IMG/VR virus record: IMGVR_UViG_3300023174_000683
Location: 1-22,288 of that record
Length of the DNA stretch: 22,288 nucleotides
Source of the DNA: a virus
Reading direction: 5' to 3' (one strand)
Position numbers and translations under genes: made by a program. Under the pieces are notes generated by a model. That model ran no database searches and was not told the origin of the DNA. It saw nothing but the letters and a program-made list of their open reading frames with translations. Shown one piece after another: positions 1 to 6,677 of the stretch. Each line of letters opens with the position of its first letter. Position 1 is the stretch's first letter.

Positions 1-482
1 GTGACCCCGTCCTCCACCGTCAGCACAATGACCCGGTCAAAGTGGTAGTGATTGATCAGGCTCTGCACATCCATCATCACCTTCAAACTGCTGGCGCAGG
101 CCGATGAGTCGGTGGTGACCATGTCCATGTTGCCAAACGCCTGCGCGGTACGGCCAGCGTAAACCTGCGTCAGCGTGAACGGCAAAAACTTGTAGACATA
201 GTTCAGGCTGTTGTTGGGGTAGGGGCGCTGGTTGATTCCGGCAAAGTGCGCGTTACCAGCCGCCAGAATGAACGCGGTCTTGCCGACCTGATTCTCACGA
301 AGGTAAGTCAGCAACTCGGGGTCAAGCACTTTCTCGGCGAGTTTATGCGGGGCATAGAACATCCCGGTCTTGGCACGAGCATAGGTGTCAGGGAACCAGT
401 GAGCCTTCTGTGGATAGACGATGTCGTCAAACAGCGCGGCCTCGGTGGTCGATGCGGTGCGGTAGTGGGTCAGGTAGATCAC
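1..482 (-). CDS. Beta-ketoacyl-ACP synthase-like protein (ketosynthase), 3' end outside the window
   Basis: About 160 residues of a longer protein are present; the ORF is still open at base 1. Around residues 123-134 it reads TTDSSACASSLK, the ketosynthase nucleophile region, with C129 as the expected acyl-accepting cysteine. The following helix and the strand ending LTVEDG (154-159) fit the thiolase-fold pattern seen in FabF/FabB. The N-terminal part is shorter and more divergent than in bacterial FabF. The start is GTG at 482-480, overlapping the stop of the ACP gene as GTGA, with AAGGAG eight bases upstream. By family, such enzymes condense an acyl chain with malonyl-ACP; the adjacent ACP gene is the obvious carrier. 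The histidines of the catalytic triad would lie beyond the window, so activity cannot be judged. The substrate and the role in infection are unknown. Confidence 0.75.
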   Translation of the reverse strand, partial: MIYLTHYRTASTTEAALFDDIVYPQKAHWFPDTYARAKTGMFYAPHKLAEKVLDPELLTYLRENQVGKTAFILAAGNAHFAGINQRPYPNNSLNYVYKFLPFTLTQVYAGRTAQAFGNMDMVTTDSSACASSLKVMMDVQSLINHYHFDRVIVLTVEDGV

Positions 483-763
483 TTGATCTGCTCCTTGGCC
501 TTTTCGACAGACTCAGGCTCCATCGTCTTGTGAGCCATGATCTGGTCATGCACTTCCTGCACCGTGGTGGGGTGCCACTCTTTGGAGGTCTCGTCATCGA
601 TCCCATACAACTCGGTCAGATACATCATCATTACCAGACCGTCGAGGCTGTCAATCCCGAGATCGGCCATCTTGTCTTCCATCGAAGACGCGGGTGTAAA
701 TGACATATGCACGGGCTTTGCCACCCGTGCCACCATGTTGAATAGTTCGATGAAGTCAGTCAT
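479..763 (-). CDS. Acyl carrier protein
   Basis: A 94-residue acidic protein with the ACP signature LGIDSLDG at residues 35-42. S39 is the expected attachment serine for 4'-phosphopantetheine. Helix I fits residues 2-16, helix II is the unusually Met-rich stretch GLVMMMYLTELYGI after the serine, and TTVQEVHDQI resembles the usual ACP C-terminal helix. The length is close to that of bacterial AcpP plus a short charged tail. It overlaps the preceding 86-residue gene as ATGA and the ketosynthase gene as GTGA, so the ACP and synthase are likely made together. To work it would need a host phosphopantetheinyl transferase, since none is visible here. I infer it carries the acyl chain for the neighbouring synthase. 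Confidence 0.9.
   Translation of the reverse strand: MTDFIELFNMVARVAKPVHMSFTPASSMEDKMADLGIDSLDGLVMMMYLTELYGIDDETSKEWHPTTVQEVHDQIMAHKTMEPESVEKAKEQIK
491..496 (-). promoter_or_regulatory. Ribosome binding site setting the GTG start of the ketosynthase gene
   Basis: On the minus strand this reads AAGGAG, eight bases before the GTG at 482. It lies inside the last codons of the ACP gene. Together with the GTGA overlap it supports GTG as the real start and suggests translational coupling of the two genes. Confidence 0.7.
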
Positions 764-1020
764 TGTTCTGGTCGCTCTGTCGGCTGATTTATGGCTCCAA
801 CCAAGGCCGAAGCCCAGTCTTGCCAGTCGTTATAGGTGTAGGGGCCGGGGATGCCTTCATTTGTGAAAACATCAATTGCCTTTAACCCGGATGCCCACTC
901 CTGCCAGTTTGTTTGTGCATTTGGAACAGCCAGTTGCTGTCCCGCGTATGCCTCGCACATGAGCGCCGCCCACGACTCGAAAGTGTGATACCGAGGATCG
1001 TAGACAACAGCCAATGCCAT
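760..1020 (-). CDS. Trp-rich small protein, probably tail-associated
   Basis: An 86-residue protein that I know only as a conserved phage hypothetical. It shows three degenerate copies of an aromatic-x-x-Trp-Ala motif: FESWA at 14-18, WQEWA at 39-43 and WQDWA at 66-70. The last two are followed by similar hydrophobic helices, and a GIPGP turn sits between them. The start ATG at 1020 has GAGG upstream and lies one base after the stop of the nozzle gene. Its stop overlaps the ACP start as ATGA. The position directly after the nozzle gene suggests a tail role, but the coupling to ACP leaves a link with the acyl system possible. No function can be assigned. Confidence 0.8.
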   Translation of the reverse strand: MALAVVYDPRYHTFESWAALMCEAYAGQQLAVPNAQTNWQEWASGLKAIDVFTNEGIPGPYTYNDWQDWASALVGAINQPTERPEQ

Positions 1021-1021
1021 A

Positions 1022-2839
1022 TTACGGCCTCACATCGCCAATGTTGGCGTGCAACAGAACTTTGCCCAACTGGTAATTGCCGCCCTGCACATTGCTCGTA
1101 AAGATCAAGCGCAATTCGCGGCGTTGCTCACGCAAGTCAATTTTGCGCGTATCAGGATCAAACGGGTACGGCGCTGAAGTCACATCCTCTGCTTGGGCAA
1201 ACGCTCGGCCAGTGACTTGAAAGGTCATCTCTCCAGACTGGATGAAGTCAGGCTCCATGCGCTCCAAGTGCAACCAGTAGTTGTCACCAACCGGGGTTGT
1301 CTGCGAAGGCCCACCCTGCACCCAACCAAGGTCGGATGTCTGGAAGTAACTTTCAATGGCATTGGTTCTGTCGCCAATAACTTCGTCTGTTCCAATTTCG
1401 TGTTGCCACAAAGACACCCGACCGGGCACAGTTGTAAATTCAGCATCAACTGGACTTGCCTCTGTTGATGTTGCGTTTTCGCTCATGGTTACATCAAAGT
1501 AACCCGGAGTTGCACTGGGCGCGATTGCCAAAATAGAAGCGCCGTCGGGTACAGACACGCAATCTTTGATCAGCAAGCCAATTGCAATCTGGTTTGTGAT
1601 CGGCACTTTGATGACCGCATTTCCAGACACCGATGTAATGGTGGTGGTCAACACAGTCTCCGCAACAGAAAGGTCTACGCCCGCGTTGATTGGGTACTTG
1701 AACACCTGAGAGAAGTACCCGGCGGTGCGACGAGAGCCGAGAGCCTGACCGCCGTCGTACCAGCAGTTCTCGCGAATGTTGTAAATGATGCAGTCGTTGC
1801 ATTCTTCGGAGTCGCCCGAAGGGTAGAACCACCAAATCTCACCAAAGCGAGGCACTTTCGTTGCCCACACTTTTTGGCGTTGGGCGTAGTTCAGGTTGTC
1901 AAAGAAGTAGTTCTGGTTGAAGTCGTTCTTGAGTTCTTTGACCACGCCGTTATACAGCAGGAATCGGTCAACGCCAATCCAGTAGTAAATGCCGTCGTAC
2001 TCAATGACGCACTGGCTTGAAAGGATCGATGACTGGCTAGAAATGATGTCGTAGCGCCAGTAAAAAGTTTCTGGGGTTCCGGCCACCGTTACGGTTGTCG
2101 GCGTGTACGAAACCCGAATCAAAGAATCCAGCGCCCAGAACAAGCCCGAAGGCGCGTTTGAGCCGCCTCGAACGGGTAGACCTTTGACAATTTTGGTGGA
2201 GGCCACATTGGTCTCGTTGGAGTCCGGGCCGTTCCAGTTGAACGGGTCGCCTGCGGTACTGTTTTTGATAAGGCCGTTATCTCCATACACAAAAACATAG
2301 GGGTGGAGAACAACCACCCCGCCAGACACTTCAATTGGATCACCAGTTGGTGATGGGCCGTTTGTATCGGTCAACTGCGCCAGTGTTGTGCCGTTAATAT
2401 CGCCAGCAAGAACAGGAGTTACTGCCGTCTGATCAATCTGCGCCAAATTTTGGCCGGGGTGAGCCAACAACAGTTGATTCCCAGTCCCTTGCGAGTCGAA
2501 AAGCGAATCGAATTGCCAGAGATTTAAGTCTGATGGCGTGAAGTTTGACAGCGTAAATTGGTTAATGCCCGCACCAACACCGTTGTTGTCAATTGCCAAA
2601 ACTTCAAGGCCATCGTTGTAGCCGTTAAAAATTTGGTTAATGCCATCAACCGAGTTGACATAGATTCCACGAGAGTAACCGTGAGCATCGCCAACAATCT
2701 GACGGTAGCCACCGATCTTGCGCGGACGACCGCGCTGAAACCTTACCCACCGACCATCGGTGTAAAAGTTCATGTCAAAGATCGTCCCGTCCCGTTGCAC
2801 TCCGGGCTGGGTGTCGATGGCAAATACCTTCTTGGTCAT
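1022..2839 (-). CDS. Tail nozzle / DNA stabilisation protein, P22 gp10-like
   Basis: A 605-residue protein with the opening typical of the P22 gp10 (stabilisation protein) group: a DGRWVRF motif near residue 28 followed by GRPRKIGGYR at 37-46. Repeated segments with aromatic strands (for example FWALDSLIRVSY and YYWIGVDRFLLYNG) fit a beta-propeller. In P22 this protein caps the gp4 ring and closes the tail channel. Residues of about 391-471 look like a separate small beta-domain inserted into the propeller, with the pattern IGLLIKDCVSVPDGASILAI seen in phage fibre modules. The start ATG overlaps the stop of the fibre gene as TGATG. The nozzle role is inferred from motif and context. Confidence 0.8.
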   Translation of the reverse strand: MTKKVFAIDTQPGVQRDGTIFDMNFYTDGRWVRFQRGRPRKIGGYRQIVGDAHGYSRGIYVNSVDGINQIFNGYNDGLEVLAIDNNGVGAGINQFTLSNFTPSDLNLWQFDSLFDSQGTGNQLLLAHPGQNLAQIDQTAVTPVLAGDINGTTLAQLTDTNGPSPTGDPIEVSGGVVVLHPYVFVYGDNGLIKNSTAGDPFNWNGPDSNETNVASTKIVKGLPVRGGSNAPSGLFWALDSLIRVSYTPTTVTVAGTPETFYWRYDIISSQSSILSSQCVIEYDGIYYWIGVDRFLLYNGVVKELKNDFNQNYFFDNLNYAQRQKVWATKVPRFGEIWWFYPSGDSEECNDCIIYNIRENCWYDGGQALGSRRTAGYFSQVFKYPINAGVDLSVAETVLTTTITSVSGNAVIKVPITNQIAIGLLIKDCVSVPDGASILAIAPSATPGYFDVTMSENATSTEASPVDAEFTTVPGRVSLWQHEIGTDEVIGDRTNAIESYFQTSDLGWVQGGPSQTTPVGDNYWLHLERMEPDFIQSGEMTFQVTGRAFAQAEDVTSAPYPFDPDTRKIDLREQRRELRLIFTSNVQGGNYQLGKVLLHANIGDVRP

Positions 2840-4410
2840 CAGAATGTCCCGCCAGTGATGCCTGTAGTAAAGGTGCCAGTGGTGCCGGAAACGGTGCTAG
2901 AAAAGACCCCCGTGGTTCCAGATACCGATCCACCCGCGTAGGACGCACCAGTCACAGCGCCAGAAAAAGCGCCAGTGGTTCCAGACACCGCACCAGTAAA
3001 TGCGCCGACTCCAGTGACATTCAGCCCCGTGGTTCCAACGGTAGCAACCTGAGAACCGTTGGCTGAAATGCCAACAGTGTTGGCGCTGACGCGATAGATG
3101 CCAGTGTCAGTGTCGCCAGTAAAGGTAATAGATGGCGATGCGGCAGAACCGCTTCCCGTAACAAGAGAAGTTCCGGTAATCGTTGTGCCAGTGATTGCCG
3201 TACCGCTGATGGTGCCGTTAATTGCCAAGCCTGTTGCGGTAAGCGTGAACAAGTTCACACCAAGAATTGCAATGTCAAATTCGCCAGCGGCTCCGCGATA
3301 AACACCAGTCCCGGTCTCTGCCGCAAAGTTTAGAGATGGCGATGCGACCGTACCGTTGGCAAGAGAAATAGAACTAGAACCCGCCAAGATTGTGTTGGCG
3401 TTGAACAGGTTCACAGAGTCGCAAATCAGCGTGGCTTGGTTACCGCCAGTCAAGATAGCCGAAGCACCGAGACCTGTTGAAATCGTGACAGTAAAGTTGC
3501 TTGCGCCACCAACGGTTTCGTTGATGATGTAGTACACCTGAACGGTCGGGGGAACAATGACGGTCACATTACCAGTCAAGGTTCCCGTGTACTTCTGGAT
3601 CACATTGGATGCTTCAGAAGCGGTCAGTGTATAAGTGCCAGTCGTAACCGCCTTGGTCAACTGAGTGAAGTTAAACTGAGTGGACTTGCCAAGGCCAACC
3701 GTGTAAAAAGTAGTTCCGCTACAAACAATAATTGCGGAATCGGCAGGCTGAAACACAACCGACGCCGATGCATTGATTGTGTTACCCCCGGTGCCAGTAA
3801 CCGTCAAGGCACCAGTTCCGCTATTGCGCAGGAACATGAACCAGTTGTCGCCAAGCGTAGCGGCAGAGTCCAAAGTCAGAGTTCCAGCGCCACCAGTCCA
3901 CACATAAGTGCTAGAGCGGTCGGTGGTGGTCACCGTTTGGTTGGAAGAGAATGTTGTGACGGGCTGTGCTTGGTTGAGCGTCTGGCCGATAGCCAGCAGG
4001 CCATAACCAGCCAAAGTGGCCGCATCAGCGCCAGAAGACCCAATACCAAAAGCAATAATTCCCCAAGTGCCAGACTCGTCAGGATTCTCGGTGATGTAAA
4101 TGTATTGCGCCTGCCCCGGTGTAATAGTCACAATGGTGTTGACGCCATCGTAATCTTTGACCGTGAGGTTTGTTGCGCCTGTGTTTCGGATCAGCGCATC
4201 TTGGCCCACCGATGCCTGATTGGCCGGAGGCATCAAAAGGTAGAAAGCCGCGTTCGGCGTTTCCACTTCCATGATTCGAGCGGCGGCATCGTCAGTCGAG
4301 GTGCCGTTAATCGGCCACTGCAACTGAGTCGTCGCGGTCAGGGTGATGGCGCGATAAGAGACATCTGTGGGCTGAACCACATTGCCTGTAAATGGGCTGT
4401 TATATGACAT
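2839..4410 (-). CDS. Tail fibre with conserved virion-anchoring N-terminus
   Basis: A 523-residue Ser/Thr/Gly-rich protein. Residues 1-150 form a conserved block (SPFTGNVVQPTDVSYRAITL at 5-24, a GQDALIRN motif at 69-76, and a GTWGIIAFG motif near 114-122) that I recognise from fibres encoded beside P22-type tails, likely the part that joins the tail. Residues 270-340 resemble a phage structural beta-domain. Residues 354-398 and 423-465 are two related copies of an ASPSxxFxxxTxTGxYR module. The C-terminus is a low-complexity run of SGTTGxF repeats ending in GGTF. It sits between the adaptor and nozzle genes, which fits a fibre attached to that ring. The receptor is unknown. Confidence 0.8.
   Translation of the reverse strand: MSYNSPFTGNVVQPTDVSYRAITLTATTQLQWPINGTSTDDAAARIMEVETPNAAFYLLMPPANQASVGQDALIRNTGATNLTVKDYDGVNTIVTITPGQAQYIYITENPDESGTWGIIAFGIGSSGADAATLAGYGLLAIGQTLNQAQPVTTFSSNQTVTTTDRSSTYVWTGGAGTLTLDSAATLGDNWFMFLRNSGTGALTVTGTGGNTINASASVVFQPADSAIIVCSGTTFYTVGLGKSTQFNFTQLTKAVTTGTYTLTASEASNVIQKYTGTLTGNVTVIVPPTVQVYYIINETVGGASNFTVTISTGLGASAILTGGNQATLICDSVNLFNANTILAGSSSISLANGTVASPSLNFAAETGTGVYRGAAGEFDIAILGVNLFTLTATGLAINGTISGTAITGTTITGTSLVTGSGSAASPSITFTGDTDTGIYRVSANTVGISANGSQVATVGTTGLNVTGVGAFTGAVSGTTGAFSGAVTGASYAGGSVSGTTGVFSSTVSGTTGTFTTGITGGTF
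3034..3351 (-). repeat. Two-copy ASPSxxF...TGxYR module within the fibre gene
   Basis: Residues of about 354-398 and 423-465 of the 523-residue fibre are divergent copies of the same module. Each has an ASPS start, a TGxYR motif about 13 residues later and a TATGL or GTTGL end. This is internal duplication within a coding region. Confidence 0.6.
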
Positions 4411-4412
4411 GA

Positions 4413-5048
4413 TCAGGTATCCAATACTGCGGCTTGACGGTCACCAATACGCTGGACATCCTCTTGCTTGAGGGTCTGCATGATCTGGTCGTAGTTGGCC
4501 TGCCACATGGGCATCCGCTCGTCGTTCTTCAAGAACGGCATAGCCTGCAACAAAGACCCATACAGAAGCGCCTGCGGGGCGTAAATGGTGAACCAGTTTG
4601 TCTGGTTGGAAGAATCGAGCGGCTGGATGCGCTCGTAGTACAGAACCTCGAAGTTGTAATCGACATCGGGTGTGGGAACGACCAACCAATGGGTGTAGTC
4701 GTAATCGCCGTAGTACACAGGGGTGCCCGTCTGGGTGGCATCGGGCCAGTACTCGCGCAGGTACTCGTACTTGCGCAGGAGGACAGGCTGGCGGCTACCG
4801 TTGACCACCACATTCATGGACACCGTTTTGTGCCAACGGGCGGGCTTGTCAATGATGGCTTGGGTGGCCGTCATCGTGCTGGTATTGACCGTCAGGTTCC
4901 CGAGGAACTTGATCTGGCTGGCGATGATCTGCTCGGCCAGCATGATGAAAAGGGGGATTTTTTCGAGGGTGGCGGTGTCTGACCGCTCCAGATAGGACTG
5001 GATATTTTCGACCAAACTGTCATAAGTCATAACACTAGCGGTCGTCAT
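4413..5048 (-). CDS. Phage adaptor protein, SU10-type
   Basis: A 211-residue protein with the layout of the phage adaptor (gp6-like) group: an N-terminal helical pair (SLVENIQSYLERSD, then LAEQIIASQIKFLG), a middle region with GTPVYYGDYDY and LVVPTPDVDYNFEVLYYE, and a C-terminal helical part beginning YAPQALLYGSLLQAMP. Members form a ring between portal and tail nozzle. The ATG at 5048 has GAGGTG upstream; a second ATG seven codons in is possible but lacks a better site. It is followed two bases later (TGATCATG) by the fibre gene and then the nozzle. Why there is both this gene and a gp4-like one at 13178 is unclear; they may form two different rings. Confidence 0.7.
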   Translation of the reverse strand: MTTASVMTYDSLVENIQSYLERSDTATLEKIPLFIMLAEQIIASQIKFLGNLTVNTSTMTATQAIIDKPARWHKTVSMNVVVNGSRQPVLLRKYEYLREYWPDATQTGTPVYYGDYDYTHWLVVPTPDVDYNFEVLYYERIQPLDSSNQTNWFTIYAPQALLYGSLLQAMPFLKNDERMPMWQANYDQIMQTLKQEDVQRIGDRQAAVLDT

Positions 5049-5077
5049 GCAGTCACCTCGTATATTTGTTTCAACAT
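5045..5077 (-). other. Possible 10-codon leader ORF before the adaptor gene
   Basis: In the 47-base gap between the lysozyme stop and the adaptor start, the minus strand reads AGAGGGGG, six bases, then ATG and ten codons (MLKQIYEVTA), ending in a TGA that overlaps the adaptor ATG as ATGA. The site is stronger than that of many real genes here. It may be a coupling leader or chance. Confidence 0.35.
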
Positions 5078-5095
5078 TTTAATCCCCCTCTTTAA

Positions 5096-5536
5096 CTAAA
5101 ACAAGGCACACTCCGCCGTTCGCCTTTTCACCAAACCCGGCAAGACCTTTCCACCCCCTTTATTCCAGAGCATCAATTGCTCTTTTGCGCCATCCCAATC
5201 TTGTGCATTGATCTTGCGCTTGAGGGTGCTGGTTTGAAGCCTCCCGACTCCAAGGTTGTAGCAAAAGTCCACCACCGCATTGCACTTGCGCTCATCAGCC
5301 GCAAGGATCGGGCACTGCCGCAAAACTCCGGGCAGGTAGGTGTGTTCCAGTTCCGCCATCAACAAAGCCCGCGCCGTGGGTTCATCCATCGGGGGGTCTT
5401 GCAGGGTCACTTTGCGACCGTCAGCGTAGTAGGTTGACCCGTAGCCAATTGTAGGAATTCCAGCGGGACAGAGATATGGCCGAGCCTTGTAGCCCTCGAA
5501 CTGACGGCACAGGGATGCGGCTATCTCTAGGTTCAT
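5096..5536 (-). CDS. Endolysin, GH24 lysozyme
   Basis: A 146-residue lysozyme of the phage type (glycoside hydrolase family 24), which cuts the glycan strands of peptidoglycan. The motif FEGYKARPYLCPAGIPTIGY starts at residue 13, giving the family triad spacing E14-x8-C23-x5-T29, with Cys in the middle place where T4 lysozyme has Asp; this Cys form is common in phage relatives. VVDFCYNLGVG (88-98) is the second conserved family block. No signal peptide is visible, so export should depend on the holin. The start ATG overlaps the stop of the holin gene as ATGA. Confidence 0.92.
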   Translation of the reverse strand: MNLEIAASLCRQFEGYKARPYLCPAGIPTIGYGSTYYADGRKVTLQDPPMDEPTARALLMAELEHTYLPGVLRQCPILAADERKCNAVVDFCYNLGVGRLQTSTLKRKINAQDWDGAKEQLMLWNKGGGKVLPGLVKRRTAECALF

Positions 5537-6027
5537 AGTCCACGCTGTTTCAGGGTTCTATCAAGGAACCAGTAATTGATCGTGCCACTGACCAGCGCCA
5601 TAAAGTCCGGCGTCATCATGGTGCTGAACACTTCCCTTGCAACAGCGCCACCAGCCCATGCTTGGAATGCGTACCAAAGGTGTACAAATGACCAGAGCAA
5701 AATGACCCAGTAGGTCACCACTGGGCGCACAGAAGCGGAAAGAGCGGCAGACCATCCGCCTGCGGCTTTTGCCATCTCTGCCTGCTGATTGATTGCGGCG
5801 TTGAAGGCGTCCATCACGCCAACATCAACGGCGGCATCTCGTGCCGCCCCGATTTCTGCCAACTTCATCTGACCGCGCACTTGCTCCAGTTCGCACTGGC
5901 GGTCAAACATCTTGAGTTCGTGTTCGCGCTCGTTCTTCTTGTCGAAAAACTTCAAAACTTCGGGGGCCAGACGAAAAACGCCCCCAATTAGGGAGCCAAA
6001 AATTCCGCCGCCAAGTATTTCCAACAT
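5533..6027 (-). CDS. Holin, three-membrane-segment GTA-type
   Basis: A 164-residue protein resembling the family known as holin of 3 TMs, first named in gene transfer agents. There is a short Gly-rich hydrophobic N-terminus (LEILGGGIFGSLIGGVFRL), a charged coiled region at about 29-60, the motif SVRPVVTYWVILLWSF at 99-114, a long membrane stretch, and a last hydrophobic segment ending YWFLDR. Such proteins are thought to open the inner membrane for the lysozyme. It starts with TAATG overlap after a strong GGGGGG-containing site and overlaps the lysozyme gene, as expected for a lysis cassette. Assignment rests on motif and context. Confidence 0.8.
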   Translation of the reverse strand: MLEILGGGIFGSLIGGVFRLAPEVLKFFDKKNEREHELKMFDRQCELEQVRGQMKLAEIGAARDAAVDVGVMDAFNAAINQQAEMAKAAGGWSAALSASVRPVVTYWVILLWSFVHLWYAFQAWAGGAVAREVFSTMMTPDFMALVSGTINYWFLDRTLKQRGL

Positions 6028-6302
6028 TATCTGCCCCCCTTGTTCATTCTTTCGCGCTCCTCAAGCAGTCTGACCTTGACTTGCAACTCATTGATGTGTT
6101 GCATCAACTGCTCTTTTTGGATAGCGCGGCGTTCTGCGCTGATAGGGCTGTCGGTCGGGATGCCCTCTTTGGTGATCAGGGCGGGCATTTGGCCTTCAAT
6201 TTTGGTAAGACGCTCGGAAAACGATGCAACCTGTCCCAATAGCCACGCGATGCAGGCCACAACGATAGGAATAATTGCCTTCAGAACATCAGACCATGCC
6301 AT
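6027..6302 (-). CDS. Small membrane protein with coiled coil, lysis-associated
   Basis: A 91-residue protein: an N-terminal membrane segment (LKAIIPIVVACIAWLLGQV, residues 7-25), then a charged region with an ITKEGIPTDSPISAERR motif and a C-terminal coiled coil ending in LLEERERMNKGGR. I chose the ATG at 6302, preceded by AGGGGG and overlapping the previous stop as TGATG; an upstream in-frame start would extend deep into the preceding gene. The layout suits an inner-membrane spanin (Rz-like) or an accessory holin, but no outer-membrane partner is evident. It is a conserved phage family whose exact role I do not know. Confidence 0.8.
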   Translation of the reverse strand: MAWSDVLKAIIPIVVACIAWLLGQVASFSERLTKIEGQMPALITKEGIPTDSPISAERRAIQKEQLMQHINELQVKVRLLEERERMNKGGR

Positions 6303-6514
6303 CAATGCCCCCTGTGGAACCAGTTTGAAAAATATCCGATGGCGGAGGAAATAGCAGACACCAGGGCCATGCCAGCCCAAAAGCCGCCTTTGCCCTTGTT
6401 GGCTAACTCAAGGAGTTCCTCCATGCCGCGCTCAAGTTTGTCTACCTTCTTGTCTAGGTCTTGAACTTTCTGCCAGAGAACCCCGTATTTAACTGGGTCA
6501 ATCTCTGCGCTCAT
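6302..6514 (-). CDS. XhlA-like small membrane protein
   Basis: A 70-residue protein with an N-terminal heptad region (WQKVQDLDKKVDKLERGMEE, about residues 14-33) and one C-terminal membrane segment (FWAGMALVSAISSAIGYF, about 45-62) followed by WFHRGH. This layout resembles XhlA-type haemolysin enhancers that work with holins. The start is ATG at 6514, one base after the preceding stop; an upstream alternative would add eleven mostly basic residues inside the previous gene. Two adjacent single-span proteins and a 3-TM holin make this lysis cassette rich in membrane proteins. Confidence 0.75.
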   Translation of the reverse strand: MSAEIDPVKYGVLWQKVQDLDKKVDKLERGMEELLELANKGKGGFWAGMALVSAISSAIGYFSNWFHRGH

Positions 6515-6515
6515 G

Positions 6516-6677
6516 TCATTCTTTCTTTTCCGCTTGCGCCTCTTCAAGAGCCTTTGCTTGAGGGACGCCTTGCTGAATGATTTCGCTGATCAGCATACTG
6601 ACCTGTTCATAAGGTTGCTTGCCAAGAATCGCAAGAAGCGCGTTTACTTGGTCAACTGAGAGTTGCAAGTTAATCAT
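6516..6677 (-). CDS. Small conserved phage protein, 53 residues
   Basis: ATG at 6677 and TGA at 6516-6518 encode MINLQLSVDQVNALLAILGK and a further 33 residues that continue as a helix-rich chain (YEQVSMLISEIIQQGVPQ) with a charged tail (EEAQAEKKE). I recognise this type (a hydrophobic helix with VNALL and PYEQV, then LI..I) as a frequent unnamed phage protein near tail and lysis genes. It abuts the upstream stop with no gap, and the next gene begins one base after its stop, so it is well anchored in the operon. The function is unknown. Confidence 0.75.
   Translation of the reverse strand: MINLQLSVDQVNALLAILGKQPYEQVSMLISEIIQQGVPQAKALEEAQAEKKE

Noticed and set aside
246-866. Overlapping plus-strand frames opposite the ketosynthase and ACP genes
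   Set aside because: No known motif; the minus strand has clear ACP and ketosynthase signatures, tight overlaps and a binding site.
5049-5095. Promoter in the gap before the adaptor gene
   Set aside because: A TTGAAA and a TATACG word are present but only about six bases apart, so they do not make a sigma70-type promoter.
6303-6380. Longer version of the 91-residue membrane protein starting at 6380
   Set aside because: It would overlap most of the membrane segment region of the preceding gene; the ATG at 6302 has AGGGGG and a TGATG overlap.
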